Position numbers and translations under genes: made by a program. Positions 34,592 through 45,405 of a stretch of DNA of 53,864 bases are shown here, one piece after another; position 1 is the stretch's first letter, and the number at the start of each line of letters is the position of its first letter. The DNA comes from Mycobacterium gastri (GTDB lineage: Bacteria; Actinomycetota; Actinomycetes; Mycobacteriales; Mycobacteriaceae): assembly GCF_002102175.1 (NCBI RefSeq), contig NZ_LQOX01000108.1:1-53864 (forward strand). The letters are read 5' to 3'. A model generated the notes under the pieces. The model did no database searches. It was not told where the DNA came from and was given only the letters and a program-made list of their open reading frames with translations.

Positions 34592-36100
34592 CTACGCCTC
34601 GCCTGCCGGTGCCGAGATGTGCGTGGCTTCGGTGCGGCCACGCAGCACCGTGGAATAGCATTCTGCCCAGTGCTCACGCTCGTCCTCGGCCGCGCGCTCG
34701 ACGGCCGCCGCCGAGCACAGGATCCGCCGGTCCGACGTTTTGGCGAGGTCGGCCAGCCGCGCGGCTTCATTGACGGCGTCGCCGATAACCGTGTACTCGT
34801 GCCGGTTTTCGGCGCCGATGTTGCCGGCAAACACCCGTCCTGCCGACACGCCGATCCCGAAGTCCACCACGGGCAGCTCATGTAATCGGGTCGCCAGCAC
34901 ACGCGCCGTCGCCAGCGCCGCCGATGCCGGTTCGCTCGTGCGCAGCGGCGCTCCGAAGATCGCCAGCGCCGCGTCTCCCTCGAATTTGTTGACCAGACCC
35001 TGATATTCGTCCACGGCGTCCACGACTATCCGGAAGAAGTCGTTGAGCACGTGGGCCACCTCTTGCGGCGGACGATTTTCCGCCAGCTGCGTCGAACCCA
35101 CCAGGTCGATGTAGAGGACTGCGGCCTCCACGACGTCGCCCGACAACGACGAGCCCTCTTCGATGGCCCGGCGGGCGACATCAGTTCCCACGTACCGGCC
35201 GAACAGGTCACGCAGCCGCTCCCGCTCCTCCAGCCCGGCGACCATCCGGTTGAATCCGGTTTGCAGCCGCCCTATTTGGGAGCGTTCGTAGGCGCCGACG
35301 TAGGTTGCGATGTTGCCGTGTTCGACCTGCGCCATCGCGGCGACGATCTCGTCGAGCGGATCGGAGATGGATCGCGACGTCAGGATCATCGTCGGCAGCC
35401 CGAGCAGCAGCGCTGCCAGCGATACCACCAAGATGGGCACATCCAGCGATGCCGACTCCTGAATCAGCCAGCCATAGGACCGCAGCCCGACAAAGGCGGC
35501 GATCACCCCGATCGGGATCGCGCTGCACAAAAACCACAACAGGACCAGTCGCGCCAACACACCGGGGACCGCCAGGCGCGGCTGAGCACCGCGGGTGGCC
35601 ACTCCTATGATCGGCCGCAGGGTGCGCTGCGCCAGCAATAGACCCGTGCCCGCGGCGGCGGGCCCACCTAACAGCACTCCGAGCAGAATGGGCAGCAAAA
35701 TCTTGGCGCCGTCGGCGTGATTCATCAGCATCAGCACCGAGCCAGACGCCGACCAGGCGCCAACCAAGATGGCCGACTGGCGGCCGCCGAGCTTGATCGC
35801 GGCCTCTCGCTGTTGTGGGGTGGGCTCGTCGCCGGGGACGAACCACCGCAGCGTGGGAGCCAGGAGGAGAACACCACCCACCGCGACGCCGACGGTTCCC
35901 AACACGACCAACACCGAGACCAACGCCATGTTTTTCTCGGCGAAGTCGACGTAGGTGTGGCCTCTCAGCGGAATCAAGATGGCCGATGCGTCGACAACGG
36001 CCAGGAGGTAGGCGACGGCGAGGCCGAGCGCATAGTGAGCCAACAACCTGCGGGCGCTTGGGGGCTGCGCGTCAGCTGTGGAAGCGGGAGCCCTACGCAC
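34592..36100 (-). CDS. Membrane adenylate cyclase with HAMP domain (Rv1318c/Rv1319c/Rv1320c type)
   Basis: The 502-residue protein has six membrane helices (about 22-45, 58-80, 108-127, 136-157, 180-205, 220-240), a HAMP domain (about 237-297, TSRSISDPLDEIVAAMAQVE) and a class III cyclase domain (about 300-490). All six canonical catalytic residues are present: metal aspartates D332 (YIDLVGST) and D376 (FEGDAA), adenine-selecting K372 and D441, transition-state N444 and R448 (GDAVNEAARL). It is therefore predicted to make cAMP. Its GTG start overlaps the deacetylase stop by 8 bases. I recall no cyclase at this place in M. tuberculosis; its closest relatives there lie elsewhere. Confidence 0.9.
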   Translation of the reverse strand: MRRAPASTADAQPPSARRLLAHYALGLAVAYLLAVVDASAILIPLRGHTYVDFAEKNMALVSVLVVLGTVGVAVGGVLLLAPTLRWFVPGDEPTPQQREAAIKLGGRQSAILVGAWSASGSVLMLMNHADGAKILLPILLGVLLGGPAAAGTGLLLAQRTLRPIIGVATRGAQPRLAVPGVLARLVLLWFLCSAIPIGVIAAFVGLRSYGWLIQESASLDVPILVVSLAALLLGLPTMILTSRSISDPLDEIVAAMAQVEHGNIATYVGAYERSQIGRLQTGFNRMVAGLEERERLRDLFGRYVGTDVARRAIEEGSSLSGDVVEAAVLYIDLVGSTQLAENRPPQEVAHVLNDFFRIVVDAVDEYQGLVNKFEGDAALAIFGAPLRTSEPASAALATARVLATRLHELPVVDFGIGVSAGRVFAGNIGAENRHEYTVIGDAVNEAARLADLAKTSDRRILCSAAAVERAAEDEREHWAECYSTVLRGRTEATHISAPAGEA

Positions 36101-36968
36101 CGTTGTTCGGCCCGCCCGAGTTTTGGCCGGGAATGTCGGTGATCGGGAAGTTGGGCATCGGCTTGGGCGAGGGGGTGTTGGGCAACGATGGGATTTCCCC
36201 GGAAGGGATGTCGTGGAGTTCGTTGACGGGAGGCCCGTTCTCCCGGCTGCCGTAGCTGCTGCCGGGGGCGCGCGGCCCGAGCAGCTCGCTGACCGTCACC
36301 AGCCGGTAGCCGTTGGCCTTGAGCACCGGGATGAACTGATACACCAGGTCAACGGTGCTGGAGTAGGTGTCGTGGAACAACACCACCGAGCCCGGCTTGA
36401 TGTGGGTCATCAGCATGTATCGCGTTGCCGCCGTGTTGGAGTCGTTGGCCCAGTCGAAAGGAATGACGTCCCAAAGGATTTCGGCTTGGCCGAACTTGGC
36501 GGCGGTTTGCCGCACCGCGGCGTTGGACAGGCCGCCGGCCGGACGGTACAGCGTGGGTGTGCGGCCGGTGGCGGCGGTGATGGCGTCGTTGGCCCTGAGA
36601 AACTGACCGGCGATGTCCTCGGGAGGGATCGTCGTCATGTTCGGGTGTTCCCAGGTGTGGCTGCCTATCTCCATGCCGGCGTCGGCGATGCGCTTGGCGG
36701 CCGCCGGGTTGGCCGCCACCTTGTTGCCGATCAGGAAGAACGTCGCCTTGGCGTCGTTGTCTTTCAGGATTTGCAGCAGCCGGTCGGTGTAGGGTCCCGG
36801 CCCGTCGTCGAAGGTCAGCGCCACACACTTGGCCACCGAACAATTGGGGTTGTCGGCGCGGGTGACGTGGCCGGTCAGCCCGCCGATCACCAGCACCGCG
36901 ATGGCCGCCACGACACCTGTCACCGTGCGCCAGTAGCGCCAGGCCTGGTTGTCGGGTCGTTTGGGCAC
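36093..36968 (-). CDS. NodB-domain polysaccharide deacetylase, Rv1096-like
   Basis: A 291-residue secreted or membrane-anchored carbohydrate esterase 4. A helix at about 15-33 serves as signal anchor. The NodB domain (about 48-235) contains the catalytic and metal motif TFDDGP (D54, D55), metal histidines in SHTWEH (H104, H108), RPAGG, WDVIPFDW, and the LFHDT motif with its catalytic histidine. A Pro/Gly-rich tail follows. Its homologue Rv1096 deacetylates peptidoglycan N-acetylglucosamine or related sugars, which can blunt lysozyme. It is immediately upstream of, and overlapping, the adenylate cyclase. Confidence 0.88.
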   Translation of the reverse strand: MPKRPDNQAWRYWRTVTGVVAAIAVLVIGGLTGHVTRADNPNCSVAKCVALTFDDGPGPYTDRLLQILKDNDAKATFFLIGNKVAANPAAAKRIADAGMEIGSHTWEHPNMTTIPPEDIAGQFLRANDAITAATGRTPTLYRPAGGLSNAAVRQTAAKFGQAEILWDVIPFDWANDSNTAATRYMLMTHIKPGSVVLFHDTYSSTVDLVYQFIPVLKANGYRLVTVSELLGPRAPGSSYGSRENGPPVNELHDIPSGEIPSLPNTPSPKPMPNFPITDIPGQNSGGPNNGA

Positions 36969-37009
36969 TTGAGAAGTTTACCGGGAGTCGAGTGTGCACT
37001 GGCGGCGTC

Positions 37010-37103
37010 GAGTGTGCGCTCAGGGCGTTGAGCGTGTGTCCAGGGCGAAATCGCCGACGATTTCCCGCCCTGGACACACAACCGAAGCCCAGGACGCACA
37101 CTC
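37010..37103. repeat. Nested palindromic intergenic repeat, copy 1
   Basis: Outer arms GAGTGTGCG (37010-37018) and CGCACACTC (37095-37103) enclose a longer inner stem: 20 bases at 37034-37053 (beginning GTGTGTCCAGGGCG) pair with 37058-37079 apart from a 2-base bulge, leaving a 4-base loop CCGA. Related GAGTGTGC units also occur at 36987 and in a second copy at 41154-41249. This looks like a dispersed mycobacterial intergenic element able to form a cruciform or a strong RNA hairpin. It lies between phoH2 and the deacetylase gene. Confidence 0.8.
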
Positions 37104-37124
37104 ACTACCCGGACAGGAGACCCT

Positions 37125-38426
37125 TCAGCGCGGCCCGGTGATTTCTTCCAGCATTTCGGTGACCAGCGCGGCGATCGGGGACCGTTCACTGCGCAGCAGC
37201 GTGATGTGGGCGAACAGCGGATGACCCTTGAGCTTCTCGATCACCGCGACGATCCCGTCGTGGCGGCCGACCCGCAGGTTGTCGCGCTGGGCGATGTCGT
37301 GGGTCAGCACCACCCGCGACCCGGTGCCCAGCCGGGACAGCACGGTCAGCAGCACGTTGCGTTCCAGCGATTGGGCTTCGTCGACGATGACGAACGAGTC
37401 GTGAAGTGAGCGGCCCCGAATGTGGGTCAGCGGCAGCACCTCGAGCATGCCCCGGGACAGGACCTCGTCCAGCACCGCGGGGCTGGCCAGCCCCTCGAGC
37501 GTGTCGAAGACGGCCTGGGCCCAGGGGCCCATCTTGTCGCTCTCGCTGCCGGGCAGGTAGCCCAGCTCCTGGCCGCCGACGGCATACAGCGGGCGGAAGA
37601 CGACCACTTTGCGGTGGGTCCGGCGCTCCAGCACGGCCTCCAGGCCCGCACACAATGCCAGCGCCGACTTTCCGGTGCCGGCTTTGCCGCCCAGCGAGAC
37701 AATGCCCACCGACTCGTCGAGCAACAGGTCGAGCGCTACCCGCTGCTCGGCGGACCGGCCGCGGAGCCCGAACACTTCGCGGTCACCGCGAACCAGTTGG
37801 ACGCGTTTGGCCGGGTTCACCCGGCCCAGCGCATGCGAACTCCCGCCCAGCAGCCGAATCCCGGTGTGGCAGGGCAGGTCCCGGGCTTCGGCCAGGTCGA
37901 TTTCGCCGTCGGCGAACAGGGTGGCGATCTCCTCGGCAGCCGTTTCGATCTCACGCATCCCCGACCATCCGGAGGCGACGACGTCCTGCGCGTGGTACTC
38001 GTCGGCGGGCAGGCCCACCGCGGCGGCCTTGACCCGCAGGGGGATGTCCTTGCTGACCAACGTGACTCGCCTGCCCTCGGCGGCGAGATTGGCGGCACAG
38101 CTCAAGATCCGGGAGTCATTGCTGTCGGTCCGAAAGCCGGCGGGCAGCACCGCCGGGTCGCTGTGGTTGAGTTCGACGTGCAGCGTACCGCCTTGGGTAC
38201 CAACCGGAATGGGCTGATCCAGCCGTCCGTGCTCTAGCCGGAGATCGTCGAACAACCGCAGCGCCTGGCGAGCGAACCAGCCCAACTCGTGGTGGTGACG
38301 CTTGGCCTCCAGTTCGCTGATCACCACCAGCGGAACCACCACCTCGTGTTCGGCGAACCGACTGCACGCCCAGGGGTCGGACAGCAGCACAGAGGTGTCG
38401 AGCACATACGTCTGGATATCGGTCAC
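37125..38426 (-). CDS. phoH2: PhoH2: PIN-domain nuclease fused to PhoH ATPase
   Basis: A GTG at 38426, with GAGGAG six bases upstream, gives 433 residues, the remembered length of Rv1095. The N-terminal PIN domain (about 1-140) starts with [14 protein letters not shown], containing the first active-site acid, followed by [10 protein letters not shown] and [11 protein letters not shown]. The C-terminal PhoH ATPase (about 220-433) has the Walker A loop [10 protein letters not shown] and [10 protein letters not shown] as Walker B. PhoH2 proteins couple RNA unwinding with sequence-selective cleavage and behave as toxins. An overlapping upstream small ORF is a candidate for its cognate partner. 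Confidence 0.93.
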   Translation of the reverse strand: MTDIQTYVLDTSVLLSDPWACSRFAEHEVVVPLVVISELEAKRHHHELGWFARQALRLFDDLRLEHGRLDQPIPVGTQGGTLHVELNHSDPAVLPAGFRTDSNDSRILSCAANLAAEGRRVTLVSKDIPLRVKAAAVGLPADEYHAQDVVASGWSGMREIETAAEEIATLFADGEIDLAEARDLPCHTGIRLLGGSSHALGRVNPAKRVQLVRGDREVFGLRGRSAEQRVALDLLLDESVGIVSLGGKAGTGKSALALCAGLEAVLERRTHRKVVVFRPLYAVGGQELGYLPGSESDKMGPWAQAVFDTLEGLASPAVLDEVLSRGMLEVLPLTHIRGRSLHDSFVIVDEAQSLERNVLLTVLSRLGTGSRVVLTHDIAQRDNLRVGRHDGIVAVIEKLKGHPLFAHITLLRSERSPIAALVTEMLEEITGPR

Positions 38427-38566
38427 GAAATGCTCCTCGAGCGAATGACGCTCGCGCGAACCCACACGAGCGTGTCGGCGCGGGCCGCGGCACCAGGACC
38501 GGGGCCGGTCCTGCCGTTGTAGTGACGGAAGGTGCCGCCCTGGCAGCAGAGCATGTCGCTGACCAT
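38423..38566 (-). CDS. phoAT: Candidate PhoAT antitoxin gene upstream of phoH2
   Basis: A 47-residue frame starts at ATG 38566 ([19 protein letters not shown]) and ends with a TGA that overlaps the GTG start of phoH2 by 4 bases (GTGA). Its GC-biased third positions support coding. From the literature I recall that mycobacterial phoH2 is preceded by a short antitoxin gene, phoAT, co-transcribed with it; this ORF has the right place and size. The name is given by position, not by sequence recognition, and the frame is open upstream of the ATG back to the end of desA2. Confidence 0.5.
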   Translation of the reverse strand: MVSDMLCCQGGTFRHYNGRTGPGPGAAARADTLVWVRASVIRSRSIS

Positions 38567-38638
38567 CGCCTGCGACGCTACTCCGGTGACGACAGTCCCG
38601 CAGGACAGGCGCGCCGACGCACTCCGTGGAGGTCGGGG

Positions 38639-39466
38639 CTAGCCGGTGACGAACTGCTTGAGCGCGGGCTCGTCGGCCAGACCCCAGGCGGTGATGCGAT
38701 CGGAAATCAGCTGCCGCCGCTGCTGCGGGCCGAAGATCCCGGCGTCGGCCACCTTCTGCACCTTGTCCTGGTAAGCATCAATGTCGCCACCGACGACCTC
38801 GAGGTCGGCGGCGCGGGCCGCGATCGCGGCGATCGTCTCGTCCCGGGTGAAGTCGAGGCAGTGTGTGACCAGGTTGGCGAAGAACAGCTCGTGGCGCGCC
38901 TCGTCCCGGGCGATCCGGTCGATCAACCCGGCCAGAATCGGCTCTTCGATCTGTGCGGCCAGATTTTTGCAGAACACGGCCAGGGAGCGCTCGTAGAACG
39001 CCATGTAGACCAGGGTCTCGACCTGGGTGTACGTGTCGGCGCGGTAGCCCTTCATGACGTGCTGGACCCGCACCTCTTCATTGGCGACCGGATCCACCTC
39101 GCGGGTCACCACGAGGTATTCCCGCAGCGCGATGGCGTGCAGATGCTCTTCCGCGGTCCACCTGCCAAGCCAGCGGCCCCACCACTCCTCGAGGATGAAG
39201 TGCTCGACCAGCTCGCGGTGATGGCCGGCCAGGTTGTCCTTGAGGATCAGCAGGATCTCGCAAGCGTCGGTGACGACCCGAGGCAGGGTCGCCTGGGACG
39301 GATCCCAATCGCGTCCGCCGAGGAAGGCGAAGTTCTCGCCCCGGTCGAACGGAACGTAGTCGTGGGCGAACCAGATGTCCTCGGTGTCAAGATGTCGAGC
39401 CATGTTTTCTTCCACCACAGGCTCGAGTTCCAGGGTCAGCGCATTAGCGACAGGTTTCTGTGCCAT
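38639..39466 (-). CDS. desA2: Acyl-ACP desaturase-family protein DesA2
   Basis: The 275-residue ferritin-like di-iron protein starts at ATG 39466 ([17 protein letters not shown]). Likely iron ligands are E107 and H110 in EEHLH, E159 in FYERS, and E189 and H192 in DEARHE, along with an early glutamate near 70-90. DesA2 is one of two soluble stearoyl-ACP-desaturase homologues of mycobacteria and is needed for mycolic acid synthesis; its exact reaction is debated. It lies between glyA1 (100 bases) and the phoAT-phoH2 pair on the same strand. Corresponds to Rv1094. Confidence 0.92.
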   Translation of the reverse strand: MAQKPVANALTLELEPVVEENMARHLDTEDIWFAHDYVPFDRGENFAFLGGRDWDPSQATLPRVVTDACEILLILKDNLAGHHRELVEHFILEEWWGRWLGRWTAEEHLHAIALREYLVVTREVDPVANEEVRVQHVMKGYRADTYTQVETLVYMAFYERSLAVFCKNLAAQIEEPILAGLIDRIARDEARHELFFANLVTHCLDFTRDETIAAIAARAADLEVVGGDIDAYQDKVQKVADAGIFGPQQRRQLISDRITAWGLADEPALKQFVTG

Positions 39467-39566
39467 GCGGTAACTGTAACCCGACGACACAGGTTTCGTG
39501 AAATCCGGGGCTGCGCGTGTCGTGGCTTACCCGCTTCATCACGCTGACAACGTGATTCGCCGCAGG

Positions 39567-40847
39567 CTAGCGACCTGCCAGACTCCAGTCCTCGAGGCCC
39601 TCATAGAGCGGAAACTCCCTGGCCAGACGGGTCACCCGGGCCCGCAGCGCCGGGACATCGGCGGCGCTGCCGTCGACCAGGGCGGTAGCGATCACGTCGG
39701 CGACTTCGCTGAATTCGGCGTCGCCGAAGCCGCGGGTAGCCAGCGCGGGTGTTCCGATCCGCAGGCCCGAGGTCACCATGGGCGGGCGGGGGTCGTTGGG
39801 CACGGCGTTGCGGTTGACCGTAATTCCCACCTCGTGCAACAGATCCTCGGCGGCCTGGCCGTCCAGTGGAGAGTTGCGCAGGTCGACCAGCACCAGGTGG
39901 ACGTCGGTTCCGCCGCTGACGACCGAGACGCCGGCCTTGGCGACGTCGTCACCGAGCAGTCGTTCGGCGAGGATCCGGGCGCCGGACAGGGTGCGCCGCT
40001 GGCGGTCGGCGAACTCGGGGGTGGCAGCGATCTTGAGGGCGACCGCCTTGCCCGCGATCACATGCATCAACGGTCCGCCCTGCTGGCCGGGGAACACCGC
40101 TGAGTTGATGGCTTTGGCGTACTGCTGCTTGCCCAGGATCATGCCGGACCGGCCGCCGCCGAGCGTCTTGTGCACCGTGGTGGAAACCACGTCGCCGTGC
40201 GGCACCGGCGACGGATGCAATCCGGCGGCGACCAAACCGGCGAAATGCGCCATGTCCACCCACAACTTCGCGTCGACCTCGTCGGCGATGGCGCGAAACG
40301 CCGCGAAGTCGAGAATCCGGGGATAGGCCGACCAGCCGGCGATGATCACCTTGGGGCGGAATTCCAGCGCCTTGGCGCGCACCACGTCCATGTCGATCAG
40401 GTGCGTCGTGGGATCCACACCGTAGAACCCGTTCTCGTACAACTTGCCGGAGAAGTTCAACCGCATGCCATGGGTCAGGTGGCCGCCGTTGGCGAGGTCC
40501 AGACCCAGCAGCCGCTCCCCCGGGGTCATCAGCGCATGCAGGACCGCGGCGTTGGCCTGGGCGCCCGAATGCGGCTGTACGTTGGCGAAGTCGGCGCCGA
40601 ACAGCGCCTTGGCCCGGTCCCGGGCGATGTTTTCCACCACGTCGACGTGCTCACAACCGCCGTAGTACCGCCGGCCCGGCAGCCCCTCCGCATACTTGTT
40701 GGTCAGCACGCTGCCCTGGGCCTGCAACACCGATCGCGGTACGAAATTCTCCGAGGCGATCATCTCCAAGGTGTCCCGTTGCCGGCCGAGCTCCTTGCCC
40801 AGCAGCTCTGCGATATCCGGGTCGACCTCGGCCAGCGGGGCGGACAT
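39567..40847 (-). CDS. glyA1: Serine hydroxymethyltransferase GlyA1
   Basis: SHMT interconverts serine and glycine with tetrahydrofolate, feeding one-carbon metabolism. From ATG 40847 ([16 protein letters not shown]) it has 426 residues, the length of Rv1093. The PLP lysine lies in [16 protein letters not shown], with [37 protein letters not shown] and [18 protein letters not shown] all conserved. An in-frame start at 40910 would add 21 residues of uncertain value. The gene is divergent from coaA. Confidence 0.95.
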   Translation of the reverse strand: MSAPLAEVDPDIAELLGKELGRQRDTLEMIASENFVPRSVLQAQGSVLTNKYAEGLPGRRYYGGCEHVDVVENIARDRAKALFGADFANVQPHSGAQANAAVLHALMTPGERLLGLDLANGGHLTHGMRLNFSGKLYENGFYGVDPTTHLIDMDVVRAKALEFRPKVIIAGWSAYPRILDFAAFRAIADEVDAKLWVDMAHFAGLVAAGLHPSPVPHGDVVSTTVHKTLGGGRSGMILGKQQYAKAINSAVFPGQQGGPLMHVIAGKAVALKIAATPEFADRQRRTLSGARILAERLLGDDVAKAGVSVVSGGTDVHLVLVDLRNSPLDGQAAEDLLHEVGITVNRNAVPNDPRPPMVTSGLRIGTPALATRGFGDAEFSEVADVIATALVDGSAADVPALRARVTRLAREFPLYEGLEDWSLAGR

Positions 40848-42472
<1,625 letters not shown>

Positions 42473-42499
42473 CAAGGCCCGCGTCGAGTCGATACCGAA

Positions 42500-43088
42500 T
42501 CAGACCGGCGATGCGCCGTGGACTCCGTGCTTGCCGAACAGCAGCCCGCCCGTGCCGCCCGCCCCACCGATGCCACCATTGGAGCCGTTGCCGCCGTTAC
42601 CGCCGTCGCCGATCAACCCAGCGGACCCACCGGCACCTCCAGGCTGGTCGGGCCCCGCCGTTTCCGCCGTTACCGCCATTGCCCAACAGCAGCCCGCCGG
42701 GGCCTCCGGCTGCCCGGGCCCACTGTTGGCGCCGTTGCCGATCAGCGGGCGGCCCAGCAACGTCTGGGTGGCGGCGTTAATCGCATTGACAAGGTTCTGC
42801 TCGACATTGGCGGCCTCGGTGCTCTCGCGTACGCTCCCGCGCCTGCCGTCAAGGCCTGCACGAGCTGCGCATGAAGACCGGTACTTGCGTCCCGAGGTTC
42901 TGATAGGCCTGTGCGTAGGCGGAAAACAGTGCGGCAGCGGCCGCGGACACCTCGTCGGCGGCAGCCGCCACCAGGCAGGCCGTCGGGGCCGCCGCGGCAG
43001 CGTTGGCCGCGCTGACGGTCGAACCGACATTCGCCAAATCGGTGGCCGCCGCGGCCATCATTTCGGGGCTCGCGATCACAAAAGGCAT
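42500..43088 (-). pseudogene. Frameshifted PE_PGRS pseudogene
   Basis: It starts as a typical PE domain: [40 protein letters not shown], then [20 protein letters not shown]. Near 42885 the frame breaks; the expected continuation [16 protein letters not shown] is in a second frame, and near 42830 a third frame takes over with EAANVEQNLVNAINAATQTL, LGRPLIGNGAN. A further short excursion near 42650-42715 (the PGRS reading GPGGLLLGNGGNGGNGG is out of frame) precedes a short glycine tail ending GGTGGLLFGKHGVHG. At least three to four indels are needed. In M. tuberculosis PE_PGRS22 (Rv1091) lies at this place beside coaA. Confidence 0.85.
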
Positions 43089-43205
43089 GGCTCTCCAATC
43101 TCCTCACCTGTGCTACCAGCAATAACCCGAAGTTGGAGCGTATCGCCGCCCGAAACGGCGTCTTCGGCTTTTTGCCGAAGGCGCCGGTCGAATGGCTGAT
43201 GCGCA

Positions 43206-43619
43206 CTAGGTGGCCAGCCGGCGCACCCCCAAATACTGCAGACCGGCGAACACCGCCGTGTATCCGCCGCTGGCCAGCGTCGCGACCACCCCGACGGTGG
43301 TCATCGGCACCAGTTCAGTCGCCACGACCGCCGCGACGGTGTAAATGATGTTGCCCGCGACGACGCCGATGCCTGCCCGTCGCAAGTTCGGCAGCGCGGC
43401 AAGGCCGAACACCACCAGGCCGTAGAGCACGAAGAAAGCGCCCATGCTGTATTCCTGACCGGACGTCAGGCCGGTCAGCTTCGAAATCGGGTCGGCGGCG
43501 ACGGCGACGGCCAAACCCAGCAGTCCCGTCAACGTGGCATCGGCGCGCATCGCGAACCGCAGCAGTGAGTCCGTCGAGTCGTACAGGGGCCGGATTGTCG
43601 AACTGGAAAGAGCGGTCAT
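43206..43619 (-). CDS. Small integral membrane protein (137 residues, four helices)
   Basis: ATG 43619 follows AAGGAG by 7 bases, a strong start. Four membrane segments can be read: ADATLTGLLGLAVAVAAD, YSMGAFFVLYGLVVFGLAAL, GIGVVAGNIIYTVAAVVATE and GVVATLASGGYTAVFAGLQY. The pattern resembles small mycobacterial DUF-type membrane proteins of unknown role. No enzymatic residue is evident. It lies in the decayed zone between the PE_PGRS remnant and a methyltransferase relic. Confidence 0.7.
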   Translation of the reverse strand: MTALSSSTIRPLYDSTDSLLRFAMRADATLTGLLGLAVAVAADPISKLTGLTSGQEYSMGAFFVLYGLVVFGLAALPNLRRAGIGVVAGNIIYTVAAVVATELVPMTTVGVVATLASGGYTAVFAGLQYLGVRRLAT

Positions 43620-43734
43620 GCCATTACTCCTTGGCTGTGTGGAAGGCGGTTTGTCGAACAGGTTCCACGGTGCCGCCGAAGCACTGCCAGATCGACGCAT
43701 GGCACTGCCAGCTACTGCCATCGACGGGCCAAGA

Positions 43735-43902
43735 TCACACCGCGATGCCTTCGACCAGGCCGTATGGCGAGGCAGTTGCCACCACCCGCGTCATGCGAAA
43801 ACCCGCGAGCCCGAAGAGTTGGCCGTACTCGTCGGCGGTGCGTTCGCGCGCTTCCGCGAGCCCTTTTCGACCCCGCCCAACCGGGTATTCGAAGCACAGG
43901 CC
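43735..43902 (-). pseudogene. C-terminal relic of a SAM-dependent O-methyltransferase
   Basis: A leftward frame ending at TGA 43735 reads EARERTADEYGQLFGLAGFR, then MTRVVATASPYGLVEGIAV. This matches the final helix and strand of plant-type/actinobacterial O-methyltransferases, which typically end in (K/R)ERTxxEYxxLLxxAGFxLTRVVPTxSPxSxIE. Upstream the frame loses its similarity and runs through the stop of the neighbouring gene, so only the last 40-55 codons remain. Confidence 0.6.
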
Positions 43903-43933
43903 GCCGAGGATGGTACGCCGGTCAGCGCCCGGG

Positions 43934-45304
43934 CTAATCGCTGGAAACGGTGACCCGCCCGCGCAGATCGGAGGCGATCAGCCGAGCCGCGGCGTTCTGC
44001 CAGTTGTGCAGTGAGCGCTGCGGCACCTCGGTGACCAGCCACTGCCAGGCTTGGCGGGCAGTCGCATCCAAACCGGCTGCGGTGGCGTTTTGCGCGTAGG
44101 CGCGCACGCCCACGACGTAGGGGAAATACAGCGAGTTGTAGTAACGCCAGTGTTCGCTGGTTCCAAAATCGCCGGCGTCGCGCGGCTTGAGCCGGGCAAT
44201 ACCGTCGGCTAGCACCGCCTTGAGTTCGTTGGCCCGCTCCAAAGGATGATCGGGTGCCCCGCGTGCGGCCAACCGCTCATCGATCACCGGCAATGCGGTC
44301 AGCGGGCTGGCAACGAGTTTGGTCAGGTCGCCGTAGTGGCCCAGCGCCCGGCGAGTGAGCCGGACGAAGGTGTCGTCGTCCACGTCGGCGAGGGGGTTCA
44401 CGGACCGCAGCGGCAAACCCGCCCCGGTATGCCGCAGCGCGGCCCGGTCGGCGCGCAGCGTGGGCGACCGGGAAAACGCCAGCCGGTCCAGCATTCCCGC
44501 CAGCGGATCGGCGAGCACCTGCACGATGATCGCGATAGCCAGGCTGGTGAAAAGCAGCACCGTCAGCGTTGTCTGCGCCGTGGGCTCGGCGCGGGTGATC
44601 GCCAAACCGATCAGCGCCTGGCCGCCGAACAGCACCGCCACCGCCAGCGTGCCGAAAAACGAGCGCAGCATGTCTGCCCGCAACGCCTGGCCCTCGTCGA
44701 AGGCGTCCCACAGGGCAACCGCCACCCCGAGCGCCAAAACGTCGAAGCCCGTCGACGCCAGAGCCAGCCAGCTGGGCACCAGGCCCAGCGGAATGACCAG
44801 GATGGCATTGGCCAGCGCGAAGAACAGGGTTGCCACGATCACCACGCCAATGACGGGGGTCGGCTGGGCGGGCCGCAACACCGCGACGACCATCGCCCCC
44901 AGGGTGGACGCGGATATCACCGCCAACATCATCAGGTGGCCGGCCCGCAACGGGCCGGTGACGCCGCCCGCCATCGTCGCGCCGAACAGGGTGAGCGCCG
45001 CGACACCGCCGATGAGCACGAGCTCCCGCGTGCAGACCCGCCAGCTGTCGCACGGCCGGGCCAGTTCAAGCAGCACCGCCAACCACGCGACGCCGGGGAC
45101 GGCGACGAGGTAGATCTCCAGTCGGCTCAGCAGCGCGGCGGGCACGACGCTGGTCGTGCGCGCCGCATCCAAGGCCACCACCAGCGCGAAACCGCACAGT
45201 CCGATCGCCGCCAACACCAGCACCGGCTTGCGCGGATCACGGGCCAGCAGATAGAGCCCCAGCCACAGGCTCAGCGTGAACACCGCTGCCGACAGCGCAG
45301 CCAT
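43934..45304 (-). CDS. Polytopic membrane protein with soluble C-terminal domain (456 residues)
   Basis: From ATG 45304 the first 200 or so residues form about eight membrane helices (FTLSLWLGLYLLA, LVLAAIGLCGFALVVALDAA, YLVAVPGVAWLAVLLELA, HLMMLAVISASTLGAMVVAV, VVIVATLFFALANAILVIPL), and two more follow at 230-285. The last 170 residues are soluble: FVRLTRRALGHYGDLTKLVA, then GDFGTSEHWRYYNSLYFPYV and RSLHNWQNAAARLIASDLRG. This resembles 7TM-sensor architectures joined to an output domain, but the domain is not one I recognise. The longer frame extending to 45844 is a shadow of the prenyltransferase gene. No M. tuberculosis counterpart is recalled at this place. Confidence 0.75.
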   Translation of the reverse strand: MAALSAAVFTLSLWLGLYLLARDPRKPVLVLAAIGLCGFALVVALDAARTTSVVPAALLSRLEIYLVAVPGVAWLAVLLELARPCDSWRVCTRELVLIGGVAALTLFGATMAGGVTGPLRAGHLMMLAVISASTLGAMVVAVLRPAQPTPVIGVVIVATLFFALANAILVIPLGLVPSWLALASTGFDVLALGVAVALWDAFDEGQALRADMLRSFFGTLAVAVLFGGQALIGLAITRAEPTAQTTLTVLLFTSLAIAIIVQVLADPLAGMLDRLAFSRSPTLRADRAALRHTGAGLPLRSVNPLADVDDDTFVRLTRRALGHYGDLTKLVASPLTALPVIDERLAARGAPDHPLERANELKAVLADGIARLKPRDAGDFGTSEHWRYYNSLYFPYVVGVRAYAQNATAAGLDATARQAWQWLVTEVPQRSLHNWQNAAARLIASDLRGRVTVSSD

Positions 45305-45331
45305 GCATCCAGTTTGGCACGGGGTCCGATT

Positions 45332-45402
45332 CGTGCCGACCCGTCCCCCGCAAGCGGGAGGTACCCCCAGCGCCCGGCTTCGCCGCGCTTGCGATCGGCA
45401 CG
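45332..45402. repeat. Structured intergenic repeat
   Basis: CGTGCCGA at 45332-45339 and TCGGCACG at 45395-45402 form an outer stem; inside is the hairpin CCCGC-aa-GCGGG followed by GGTACCCCCAGCGC and a second small palindromic run. The string resembles short intergenic repeats scattered in slow-growing mycobacteria. It lies immediately downstream of the prenyltransferase stop (45406) and could end that transcript. Confidence 0.55.
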
Positions 45403-45405
45403 GGT

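Noticed and set aside
42473..42499. Rho-independent terminator after coaA
   Set aside because: No stem with following T-run could be read in this short gap.
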